Below, piece by piece: positions 54,012 to 61,969 of a stretch of DNA of 64,000 nt; position 1 is the stretch's first letter; every line of letters starts with the position of its first letter. The DNA lies in the NCBI GenBank assembly GCA_025808415.1, contig CP075525.1, positions 62,001 to 126,000 on the forward strand, given 5' to 3'. Under the pieces are notes generated by a model. That model had not been told where the DNA came from. It ran no database searches and worked only from the letters and a program-made list of their open reading frames with translations. The position numbers and the translations under genes are program-made. The DNA comes from Cyclobacteriaceae bacterium (GTDB lineage Bacteria; Bacteroidota; Bacteroidia; Cytophagales; Cyclobacteriaceae).

Positions 54012-55952
54012 TTAGTTAACAGACAATGACTTACTTAAGCTGTTTAATTGCTTTGATTTAAACACAACCGTAATCAAGTCGGCACAACTGCGCAGAAAAT
54101 CTGCATCTTCATCCGTCCATTTCTTTTGTTCATGCTGGTGTTCACAGCAGATAACACCTAAAATTTTACCCTGATTGAAAATGGGCACATCCAGCATAGA
54201 CTCAATGTTCAATGGCTTTAGATAGATCTCCGAAAATTCGCTGGTAGCCGGGTGCGTATGCGCATTTTCAGCCACAATGTTTTCCTCTGCCAGCACTGCT
54301 TTGAAATAGCGAGGAAAATCCTTTCCAAAAAGTTCCACGCCTGATTCAAATTTGTTCCCTGCTTTCACGTACAGCTTTTCACTTATAATCGAATGCCTAT
54401 CTTCATGGTAAGTCCAAATGCTGGTACGGGTAACACCTAAAAATTTGCTGATGGAGGAAGTTATTTTCTCGAGGGCTGTATCCCAGTTGCCAAGTTGAAC
54501 ATCTTCATCTTTTGTTAGCTTTAACAAAACATTCCTGCTTTCGCGGGTGCGTTCTGCCTTTGCCTGTTCCTCTTCCAAGACCTTTCGCACGTGAACTTCC
54601 TTTCTGCGCATTTCTTCCTGCGTAGCCTGCAACTCTTCCATATTTTGGCGCATCTCCTCCTCCTGGGCGCGCATCTCTTCAGTTTGTTGCTGCGATTCTG
54701 CCAACAATTTTTTTACACGTTCGGTGACACGCGATGAAACAATCGATGAAGCAATGTTTTCGGCAACTTTTTTCAGGAAATCTATCTGGTATTTCTCCAG
54801 CGGCTTAAAGGATGCCAACTCCATCACACCAACAATTTCATCGCTGGTCATTACGGGCACAATAACAATACAGCCCGGTGTGGCTTCCCCTAATCCGGAT
54901 GTAATCTGAACATAATTTTGAGGCACCTTGGTCATGTAAATGATATCCTTTTCCAGGAAACATTGGCCAACCAGTCCCTGGCCTACCTCAACACGCTTGC
55001 TTAAATACTTTTTACGCTCGTAAGCATAGCAGGCCGTTAGGTTCAGGTATTGTTCACTTCCTTCTGATTCCACCAAAAACAATCCGCCCTGGTTCATGCC
55101 CATATATTTTACAACCGTGCGTATAAAATCATCAGCAAGGTTCTGAAGTGAATCAGCGTTATTGCGGATAACATCGCCTACCTGGGTAATACCAATGGTT
55201 ATAAATTTCTCCTGCTGTTCTTTGGTGTTTGCAGCCAACAGGTTTTCCCGCATCTTAACAAGGGCTTTGCCAAGTTCATCACCACTATCGGTCAGGTTGT
55301 ATTCAACGGTTAAGTTCCCTGAACTGATCTGTTCGGCAAAAGCAATATTATTGGTAACGTTTTTAAGCTGCCCTTCAAGTGCCGTTTTATTGGCATACTC
55401 AGAAATGGTTTTTTTCTCAAGGTCGTAAGCCCAATAACCACAGATGGCAACAATAACCGCAGCCAGTGCACCGTGGAACATGAAGGTTTGTAAGTCCATG
55501 TAGTCAAGTTGGGTGAAGTAAATCTCCTTGTTGCCCAGGTATTGTAAATAAGCAAACGAAGCATGATGGACTACCACAAGAATAATGAGCGGTAATTGAA
55601 GGCGCCAGTTCTGGTAGGTGATGAGCAAGGTTGACCCTACAAAAACAAAAAAGTGCATCTCAAATAATCCATGCATCTGGTAAATAAACTGTGCCGCAAA
55701 CACAGCCAGCACGCCACCCAGTACATATTGATACAAGTTACTATTGGGCAATACCGCTTTGGTAATAAAATAGGCAGCTAAACTTAACCCGCCCACGCCA
55801 AAAGCTACCAGGTATGTATCGTAAAAGAATGAAAGGAAAATACCGAAAATAAAATACGCGGCCAGCGCAATAGTCATCGTTCCATCCGATTTTTTCTTGA
55901 TCGATTCAAAGATCTCTTTCCGGTCGGCTGCCGTTAATTTTTTTGTTTCCAT
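54012..55952 (-). CDS. Membrane GAF-coiled coil-GAF signalling protein
   Basis: 646 residues. Six hydrophobic segments (about 25-175) with HHASFAYLQYLG in the fourth-fifth loop resemble the membrane part of some methyl-accepting chemotaxis proteins. A HAMP-like region (about 200-240) leads to a first GAF domain (about 270-400), a strong Glu/Gln-rich coiled coil (about 405-470) and a second GAF domain (about 480-635). No kinase, cyclase or methyl-accepting output domain is present. It starts 9 bases after the redoxin gene and is likely co-transcribed. Confidence 0.8.
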   Translation of the reverse strand: METKKLTAADRKEIFESIKKKSDGTMTIALAAYFIFGIFLSFFYDTYLVAFGVGGLSLAAYFITKAVLPNSNLYQYVLGGVLAVFAAQFIYQMHGLFEMHFFVFVGSTLLITYQNWRLQLPLIILVVVHHASFAYLQYLGNKEIYFTQLDYMDLQTFMFHGALAAVIVAICGYWAYDLEKKTISEYANKTALEGQLKNVTNNIAFAEQISSGNLTVEYNLTDSGDELGKALVKMRENLLAANTKEQQEKFITIGITQVGDVIRNNADSLQNLADDFIRTVVKYMGMNQGGLFLVESEGSEQYLNLTACYAYERKKYLSKRVEVGQGLVGQCFLEKDIIYMTKVPQNYVQITSGLGEATPGCIVIVPVMTSDEIVGVMELASFKPLEKYQIDFLKKVAENIASSIVSSRVTERVKKLLAESQQQTEEMRAQEEEMRQNMEELQATQEEMRRKEVHVRKVLEEEQAKAERTRESRNVLLKLTKDEDVQLGNWDTALEKITSSISKFLGVTRTSIWTYHEDRHSIISEKLYVKAGNKFESGVELFGKDFPRYFKAVLAEENIVAENAHTHPATSEFSEIYLKPLNIESMLDVPIFNQGKILGVICCEHQHEQKKWTDEDADFLRSCADLITVVFKSKQLNSLSKSLSVN

Positions 55953-55961
55953 GTTGTTACG

Positions 55962-56579
55962 TTAGAAAAAATTCAATTTTGATAATTCATTAAGCTCCGG
56001 CAGTTCACAACCATATGCCTGAGTGGCATAAAAATCAAAAACCGGTGGGCGTTGATTATTTAATAGTGCGACTAGGGCAAGCTCAGCATAGTTCGATGCC
56101 TTAGCTGTACAATATCTTGATTTGTTGTAATTCCCCCGGTAAAATAATTTTCCTTCGCGATCCACCAACACCGCCTGTGGCGTGGCGTACACACCATAGG
56201 CAGATGCAATTTTCTGATGTTCGTCAATAATGTACTCCAGGTGTTTACCGAATTCACTAATCGCCTTTTTCTTTGCCTTCGTGGAAGGAACAACGATGAA
56301 TAATTGAACGCTGTCCTGGTACATTCTGATCAGTGACTTCAAATGATTGGCGTTAAACCTTGAACAGGGACAATCAGGGTTATAAAAGTGTAAAAACAAC
56401 GGGCCTTCAGGGAGCGCTGACACAAGCTTTACATCCTGTACCGCATGACCAACAGGAATAGCCTTATAATTGGCCGGAACAGGTGTTGGCAGGCTATATT
56501 TTAATTCCTGGTACCAAAAAATGGCAACAATGCCACCAAAGCAAACCAATAATGCGAATATGGAGAGGGTGTAGCGCAT
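55962..56579 (-). CDS. Membrane-anchored redoxin-like protein (DUF6436 type)
   Basis: 205 residues with an N-terminal membrane anchor (about 5-25). The active-site segment is FYNPDCPCSRFNANH: a CPC arrangement with the residues expected of DUF6436/AhpC-TSA-like thiol proteins. The following strand LFIVVPST and cis-Pro segment VYATPQAVLVDREGKLFYRG are thioredoxin-fold features. Likely a periplasmic thiol oxidoreductase. It precedes the GAF sensor by 9 bases. A consensus -7 box lies at 56595-56602. Confidence 0.78.
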   Translation of the reverse strand: MRYTLSIFALLVCFGGIVAIFWYQELKYSLPTPVPANYKAIPVGHAVQDVKLVSALPEGPLFLHFYNPDCPCSRFNANHLKSLIRMYQDSVQLFIVVPSTKAKKKAISEFGKHLEYIIDEHQKIASAYGVYATPQAVLVDREGKLFYRGNYNKSRYCTAKASNYAELALVALLNNQRPPVFDFYATQAYGCELPELNELSKLNFF

Positions 56580-56594
56580 GACTTAAATCAGGCT

Positions 56595-56602
56595 CAAAGT
56601 TA
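56595..56602 (-). promoter_or_regulatory. -7 box for the redoxin-GAF operon
   Basis: The minus strand reads TAACTTTG, exact TAnnTTTG, 15 bases before the ATG at 56579. No TTG is visible at the usual distance upstream. Confidence 0.45.
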
Positions 56603-56754
56603 AGGTGCCGTTTTCGGTAAGTTGTCTGAAAATCAGTTTTTTCAAAACTATGTAAGAAAATCCGATCCGGTTGAAAAAATTGCCTTAATTAGGCAGGTTT
56701 AAAGACGGCTTTTGTTCAAAAAATCAAAAAATTCTTCCTGAAAATGGGTTTTGT

Positions 56755-58044
56755 CTAAGCAATCCAATGGCCGTTGACTAATGTACCCAGTATGCATGAG
56801 CTGTCAGCCGTGTATAAAATTGCTGACAAAGCATGTTCAAAGCCTGCTCGCTCCAACAATGGAGCCTTGGCATTGTATACAACGGCATCCATAGGTTGCC
56901 CAACTGCAAAATAGCTTTGTGCAGGATTTCCCATAGCACGTCTGCCAGCCAACAAGGTGGTGTTCACCAAAATGGTGGCAGCATCGTCAAAAGTATTGCG
57001 CTTGTGGGTAGTGAAACGTTGAGCATAGTCCAGCCAACGCAAATCTTCCAAAGGATTCAAACTAATGTGGCTGTCGGTGCCAATTGACCAGCTTCCGCCA
57101 TGACGGTGATAATCGGTTAACCTGAAAATGCCATCACCTAAATTTCCTTCCGTACCCGGGCAAAGCACAGCGTGTGCTTTACTCTTCGCCAGGCCCGCAA
57201 CTTCACTGTCATTCATGTGTGTACAATGCACAATATGAAAACGATCATTCAGGGATATATTTTCAAGCAGCCATTCAATCGGTCTTTTTTTCAGAAAGGC
57301 TAAGCTGTCATCAACCTCTTTCAATTGTTCCGCTGCGTGTAAATGAAAGGGAATGTCTTTGGGGCCCTGCTCAACCGTGCGGATAACATCTTCCGGCTTA
57401 ACGGCACGCAACGAGTGGACCCCAAAGCCAAGTCTTGCATGATCAAATTTTGTTACGGCATGTGCGGTGTTATCCAGTAAATGAAAATAATCATCAATGG
57501 TTTTAGAAATAAATCTTCGTTGACGGGGTTGAGGCTCCATACCAAATCCACCTTGTTGGTAAAAAACCGGTACGAGCGTAATTTTTATACCGGCTGTTTT
57601 TGCTGCCGACAACAACCGCTCGCCCATCTCAGCAAGGTTGGTATACGGTTTCCCGTTTTGATCGTGATGGAGATAATGAAACTCGGCCACATTTGTATAG
57701 CCGCAGCGCAGCATTTCTTTATAACAATCAGTGGCCACTTGCTCCATTTCATCCGGGGACATGCGCAAGGCACATTCATACATCGCCTCACGCCAACTCC
57801 AGAAATCATCCGTTGTTCCGCGCTTATGTTTTTCCGCCATTCCGGCCATAGCAAATTGAAACCCATGAGAATGCGCATTTTGAAAACCCGGCAAGGCCAG
57901 ACCGTTAACGTATTCAATGGCCGCAGCCTCTTGTGGAGATGTGGTGGAAAGCGATTGAATAATGCCATGCTGATCGGTTTTAACGTAAGCATTTTGCAAC
58001 CAGCCTTCTTGTTGTAACAGGTATTTAAATTGGAAGTATTTCAT
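56755..58044 (-). CDS. hutF: Formimidoylglutamate deiminase
   Basis: 429 residues, amidohydrolase superfamily. Zinc ligands: H58-x-H60 (QNAHSHGFQ), the His in FHLHAAEQ, HCTHM, and the Asp in GTDSH. Deaminates N-formimino-L-glutamate to N-formylglutamate and ammonia in histidine degradation. The product is the substrate of HutG, encoded 1.26 kb upstream on the same strand. Its ATG is directly adjacent to the RAYT stop codon (no base between). The gap of about 175 bases downstream is unremarkable. Confidence 0.9.
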   Translation of the reverse strand: MKYFQFKYLLQQEGWLQNAYVKTDQHGIIQSLSTTSPQEAAAIEYVNGLALPGFQNAHSHGFQFAMAGMAEKHKRGTTDDFWSWREAMYECALRMSPDEMEQVATDCYKEMLRCGYTNVAEFHYLHHDQNGKPYTNLAEMGERLLSAAKTAGIKITLVPVFYQQGGFGMEPQPRQRRFISKTIDDYFHLLDNTAHAVTKFDHARLGFGVHSLRAVKPEDVIRTVEQGPKDIPFHLHAAEQLKEVDDSLAFLKKRPIEWLLENISLNDRFHIVHCTHMNDSEVAGLAKSKAHAVLCPGTEGNLGDGIFRLTDYHRHGGSWSIGTDSHISLNPLEDLRWLDYAQRFTTHKRNTFDDAATILVNTTLLAGRRAMGNPAQSYFAVGQPMDAVVYNAKAPLLERAGFEHALSAILYTADSSCILGTLVNGHWIA

Positions 58045-58509
58045 TTAGTGTTCAGAGAATTCAAACAAATATTCTGGTTTATATGCAATGTTGAATTCCT
58101 CGAGCAACTCAATATATTCCTCGCGAAAGGATTTTACATGATGATGCGCTGGTTGATTCAAAATATAGTTCACAACATTTTTGAGTTGTGCATGGCTGTA
58201 TGAAAACACACCATAACCTTCCTGCCACTGAAATTTCCCTGCAATCCATTTCTTTTCGTTAATAAACCGTGAACTATTTGCTTTTATATCGCGAACGAGA
58301 TCCGAAATGCGAACATCGGGTTTAATGCTAACCAGAATATGTACATGGTCTGGCATGCAGTAGATGGCATACAATTTTTGATTGAGATTGGAGATTATGC
58401 CTGCTGTGTATTTTTCCAACTCCTCCCGATTTTTTTCATGGATGAGATTTAACCGGCCTTTTACCGCAAACACAATTTGAATGTACAACTGAGTGTAGGT
58501 GTTTGGCAT
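58045..58509 (-). CDS. RAYT-like IS200-type HUH transposase
   Basis: 154 residues from the ATG at 58509. Y1_Tnp fold: the HUH motif is H55-V-H57 in MPDHVHILV, and the single catalytic tyrosine is Y115 in VVNYILNQPAHHH. The rest (RFINEKKWIAGKFQWQEGYG) is the usual IS200/RAYT core. No associated IS left/right ends or second ORF is seen. Instead a palindrome array lies upstream, as in RAYT-REP pairs. It abuts hutF. Probably a domesticated, single-copy enzyme that mobilises or maintains the repeats. Confidence 0.88.
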   Translation of the reverse strand: MPNTYTQLYIQIVFAVKGRLNLIHEKNREELEKYTAGIISNLNQKLYAIYCMPDHVHILVSIKPDVRISDLVRDIKANSSRFINEKKWIAGKFQWQEGYGVFSYSHAQLKNVVNYILNQPAHHHVKSFREEYIELLEEFNIAYKPEYLFEFSEH

Positions 58510-58533
58510 CTTGAAATTAGAATCATGAAGGTA

Positions 58534-58541
58534 CAAATATA
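58534..58541 (-). promoter_or_regulatory. -7 box of the RAYT gene
   Basis: The minus strand reads TATATTTG, exact TAnnTTTG, 24 bases before the ATG at 58509. A TTTG lies 14 bases further upstream, a shorter spacing than usual. Confidence 0.45.
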
Positions 58542-58574
58542 TTATTACGAGGAGGCAAACGTATGATAAAACAA

Positions 58575-59288
58575 GATGTCGCTCCTACGGAGCTCCCGTT
58601 AAACCATCATATATTTCTAATAAAATTACGCTCCTATGGAGCTTCTCTCCAAGTCCCAGCGGGGCGATATCTCATTAGATCAAAAAAACAAAACCTCGAA
58701 GCCCCGGAGGGGGCGACATCTCACTAGCCCAAAACCACAAAACACACTAGCCCCGCGGGGCGGCATGCAAAATATGTATTAGAGAAATAAAAATATACCG
58801 TTCTACAGGAGCTCGGTTTGATGGGTTGTGCGGTCAATAACGAAATTCCGTGACCAAAAATGGACGTCTAACCCTGAAAGAAAAAGCATCGGTTCGGGGT
58901 TTTAAAAGAATTAAAGATATCGCTCCTACGGAGCTGGCTTTGATTTTCTTATTGCCCCGGAAATCCTTTGGCCGAAAAAAGGTGTGAAGGAAGAAGCATC
59001 AGTTCGGTGCTTTTAAACAATTAAAGATTCGCTCCTAAGGGGCTCCGCATATTGGTGGTACTGTGATGCCATAAGTTCGGAACGAAACAAAATCTCCTTA
59101 AAACTTAAACAAAGATTCAAGCCTCGATGGGTGACGTTTCACTACTCTATAGACAGTAAACCCACCAGCCCCGGAGGGGCGACATCTCACTAGCCCAAAA
59201 CCACAAAACACACTAGCCCCAGCGGGGCGGCATCTCATTAAATTAAATCCGGATGAACAAAATTCCTGAGCTCCGTAGGAGCGACATC
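58575..59288. repeat. REP-like palindrome array (REPIN-type) upstream of RAYT
   Basis: About eleven short hairpins. Class one is GCTCC-NNN-GGAGC (58581-58593, 58630-58642, 58922-58934, 59270-59282, plus degenerate copies near 58803 and 59031). Class two is GCCCC-NN(N)-GGGGC (58701-58714, 58750-58761, 59168-59180, 59216-59228, and a degenerate one at 58655). Both carry a GACATC(TCA) tail. The outermost copies have tails in opposite orientation. Longer duplications: 58701-58766 repeats as 59168-59233, and 58876-58934 repeats as 58986-59040. No real gene in this stretch. Confidence 0.8.
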
Positions 59289-59302
59289 TAAATTCTATGC
59301 CT

Positions 59303-60100
59303 TCACAACCTATCAATCAGTTCTCCCAACGTATGCCGTAACACGTGCCGTATTTTTTCAGCCCGTCCTTCATCATACAACATTTCTTCATCATCCATAT
59401 AGTTCACTTTGCTCATCTCCAACTGCAACGCGTGTTGGTTTTCGGATGGCTGCCCGTAATGCCGTGTGATATAACCACCTTTAAACGGATAATTGTGCTG
59501 AAACGAATATCCACCCGATTCAAGGTTTTTAATGGCTGTTTCAATCAACCCCGGTGAAGCCGAGGTCCCATCCGCATCGCCCAATATCAAATCCGGAAAC
59601 TTTTCTTTGTGAATGGTGGGCACCTGCTGACGAATAGAATGACAATCCCACAATAACACCACACCAAACGCTTGCTTGAGCGATTGAAGCAACGCGTTAA
59701 GTTTTTCATGGTATGGATTGTAATATTTTTCAACCCTGTACTTAATATCTTCCGCAGATACTTCTGTTCGCTCATCGTTATAGATCGGTTCTCCGAAAAA
59801 TGTTGTGGTGGGACAAAGGCCCGTGATGATTCGTCCATCAGCATACAACGGTTTGCTTTGCGGATCGCGATTCAAATCAATCACCCAACGGCTATACATT
59901 GCATGGATCATGGTGATGCCCATGGAAGGTGCAAAATCATACAGCCGGTTAACAAACCAATCGGTGTCGTCAGGCGCCTGAATAAGCTCTTGCTTGTAAT
60001 CTGATTTCAACTCATCCGGAAATGCTGTGCCGCAATGCGGAACGCTGAGCAAAATCGGTACGCGTGCCTGTGCAGGCTCAATAACCTCAAAAGGTTTCAT
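59303..60100 (-). CDS. hutG: N-formylglutamate deformylase
   Basis: 265 residues of the N-formylglutamate amidohydrolase family. Features: SVPHCGTAFPDELKS, DTDWFVNRLYDF, WVIDLNRDPQSKPLY, LLWDCHSIRQQVP and YPFKGGYITRHYGQP. Hydrolyses N-formylglutamate to formate and glutamate, the last step of the histidine route using HutF. It is the last gene of a tight operon (2 bases after the small coiled-coil gene), which is otherwise about cell-wall turnover. The palindrome array follows its stop. Confidence 0.9.
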   Translation of the reverse strand: MKPFEVIEPAQARVPILLSVPHCGTAFPDELKSDYKQELIQAPDDTDWFVNRLYDFAPSMGITMIHAMYSRWVIDLNRDPQSKPLYADGRIITGLCPTTTFFGEPIYNDERTEVSAEDIKYRVEKYYNPYHEKLNALLQSLKQAFGVVLLWDCHSIRQQVPTIHKEKFPDLILGDADGTSASPGLIETAIKNLESGGYSFQHNYPFKGGYITRHYGQPSENQHALQLEMSKVNYMDDEEMLYDEGRAEKIRHVLRHTLGELIDRL

Positions 60101-60102
60101 GC

Positions 60103-60375
60103 TTACTTGCGCGATGATTTTTGTGCTGATAGTAGAGCCTCTTCGGCTCTTAGCCTTTCCATCTGAGCTTCTTCCAAAGCGCCTTTTAGCTGATTATCTT
60201 TTTCCTCCAATCGTTTAAAGGCATCTTCCATATCTTCCAATGCCTCTTCATATTTATTTTTCCACACGGTGGTTTCCCTTTTCAATTCGTTAACCTGACT
60301 GCTGGTGTAATAGGCAAAGCCTGCCAGCACAACAATAATGGCTACCAAAATATAAGTGGTGAGTTTTGAGTTCAT
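60103..60375 (-). CDS. Small membrane-anchored coiled-coil protein
   Basis: 90 residues: one N-terminal transmembrane helix (about 5-25) then a long heptad coiled coil (VNELKRETTVWKNKYEEALE...). The C-terminus (MERLRAEEALLSAQKSSRK) resembles that of the next gene upstream (AERARAEEVLLECEKTKSNRK), so the two are paralogues by local duplication. Gaps: 5 bases to the upstream paralogue, 2 bases to hutG. Function unknown; possibly an envelope scaffold. Confidence 0.75.
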   Translation of the reverse strand: MNSKLTTYILVAIIVVLAGFAYYTSSQVNELKRETTVWKNKYEEALEDMEDAFKRLEEKDNQLKGALEEAQMERLRAEEALLSAQKSSRK

Positions 60376-60380
60376 AAAAT

Positions 60381-60692
60381 TTATTTTCGGTTCGATTTTG
60401 TCTTTTCACATTCCAGAAGAACTTCTTCAGCCCGTGCACGTTCAGCTTTTGCGATCATCAGGCTCTCCTGAGCAGCCTGCATAGCCTTTTGATTTTCCTG
60501 TTGACACTGATCGTACAATTGCTTTTGTGCCAGTGCTTCCTGCATATTTTTTTCAGCTTCAGCCTTCTGAATAAATGCATAAACAAGAAGTAAAAGCGAA
60601 ATAATTGTTAGCAAACCTAAAGCCAAAGCTGTAACCCGGGCACGGACTAAGGCATTTTTATCAGGCTGTGGTCGGTCTTTGGGAGCAATCAT
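60381..60692 (-). CDS. Small membrane-anchored coiled-coil protein
   Basis: 103 residues: a short cytoplasmic N-terminus, one transmembrane helix (about 25-45) and a Gln/Glu-rich coiled coil to the end. Shares the RAEE-LL C-terminal motif with the neighbouring 90-residue protein. It starts 18 bases after the NagZ gene, within the same operon. No named family. Confidence 0.75.
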   Translation of the reverse strand: MIAPKDRPQPDKNALVRARVTALALGLLTIISLLLLVYAFIQKAEAEKNMQEALAQKQLYDQCQQENQKAMQAAQESLMIAKAERARAEEVLLECEKTKSNRK

Positions 60693-60710
60693 GGTAGTAG
60701 CGTTAATCCA

Positions 60711-61967
60711 TTAATTCTTTTTCTTCTTTTTCGATTTAGGCTGCTGTTCCTTTAGTTTCTCATATGCTTCCTGGGCACTCTTCTCACTCTCCATGGCCCT
60801 CCGCACGTTATCACGCGAAATTTCTTCTGCTTTCAAAACCTCTTTTTTTGTTTCGGCCAATTGCTCCCGATAATACTCGGCTGAGGTTTGACTTAATTTT
60901 CTCTTCAACGCAAGTATGCGGTTATACGATTGGTCAATCCGCTCTTGCGGAATGGTTCCATCCTGTACGAATTTACGAATGATCCGATGAACCACATCCA
61001 CGGTACGCTCCTGGCTTCCGGAAATATTGTTTGAGAAAGTCAGAATGTCGACCCCCGCCAGAATGGAAAGTTTGATGGCCTCTTCTAAACCATAGTGTTT
61101 TGCGATCGCATGCATCTGCATATCGTCAGAAAACACCACACCCTTGTAGTTTAACTTTTTGCGCAGCAAGTCATTAATCATTTTACCGGATAACGTGCCC
61201 GGGTTTCCGGAATCATCCAGTTTCTTATTAACAATATGTGCCGTCATGATGGCGTCTACATAGCCTTGTTGTATAAGTGCGCGATACGGAACTAACTCTG
61301 CTTCGTTCCATGTATTGCTAACATCGGCAATGCCCAGGTGAGTGTCGTCTTTTGAACTGCCGTGTCCGGGAAAATGTTTGAGTGTGGTAATTACGCCAAC
61401 TTTCCGGTGGGCTTTAATTACCTCTTTCGCATATAAGGCGACCGAATCGGGGTTGGCGGAATAGGCCCGCTCAACTTTTGCAATGATGGGATTATTCGGG
61501 TTTGAAGCAAGATCAACCACCGGTGCAAAATTTAAGTTAATGCCAAGCCCTGCTAATGTTGCGGCCGTGGATTCACTATAAAACCGGACGGAGTCTAGCG
61601 GCATTTTGCCGAGTTGTGCAGCCGTTACCGATCGTGGAAATCCGTACTTTTCTTTTAAACGGTTTACGCGACCCCCTTCCTGATCAATAGCAATTAAAAG
61701 TGGGATTGATGCTGCTTGCTGATAAGTCCAGGTAATTTTTTTTAATGCGTGATATGAATTTTTTGGAGGAATATTTTTCTCAAATATGATAATGGAACCA
61801 ACTTTGCCCTGCCGGATTTCTTCCAACACCGTTTTGTCCACTTCTGCTTTTGGAAAGCCGATCAAAATCATTTGCCCGATTTTTATATCAAGGCTATCCT
61901 GGGCAATTGACAATTGATAATTGACAGTTGACAGCATGATTATAGCTAACGCCAATCGCTTCTTCAT
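60711..61967 (-). CDS. Exported GH3 beta-N-acetylhexosaminidase (NagZ-like)
   Basis: 418 residues. The N-terminus is a signal peptide whose second half is coded by a TTGACAATTGATAATTGAC-like repeat. The GH3 TIM barrel contains the NagZ signature KHFPGHGSSKDDTH, with the catalytic Asp probably in FSDDMQMHAI. The conserved IDQEGGRVNRL segment is also present. Trims GlcNAc from anhydromuropeptides or chitooligosaccharides, likely in wall recycling. A basic Lys-rich tail (QPKSKKKKKN) is unusual. It sits between PBP4-type carboxypeptidase (2-base gap) and the coiled-coil pair. Confidence 0.9.
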   Translation of the reverse strand: MKKRLALAIIMLSTVNYQLSIAQDSLDIKIGQMILIGFPKAEVDKTVLEEIRQGKVGSIIIFEKNIPPKNSYHALKKITWTYQQAASIPLLIAIDQEGGRVNRLKEKYGFPRSVTAAQLGKMPLDSVRFYSESTAATLAGLGINLNFAPVVDLASNPNNPIIAKVERAYSANPDSVALYAKEVIKAHRKVGVITTLKHFPGHGSSKDDTHLGIADVSNTWNEAELVPYRALIQQGYVDAIMTAHIVNKKLDDSGNPGTLSGKMINDLLRKKLNYKGVVFSDDMQMHAIAKHYGLEEAIKLSILAGVDILTFSNNISGSQERTVDVVHRIIRKFVQDGTIPQERIDQSYNRILALKRKLSQTSAEYYREQLAETKKEVLKAEEISRDNVRRAMESEKSAQEAYEKLKEQQPKSKKKKKN

Positions 61968-61969
61968 TC

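Noticed and set aside
58575..59288. CRISPR array
   Set aside because: Repeats differ in length and orientation, spacing is irregular, and there are no cas genes; the HUH transposase explains them better.
59098..59316. 72-residue minus-strand ORF rich in RCRPSGA/RCRSYGA words
   Set aside because: It is the translation of the palindrome array; the repeating peptide follows the repeat units.
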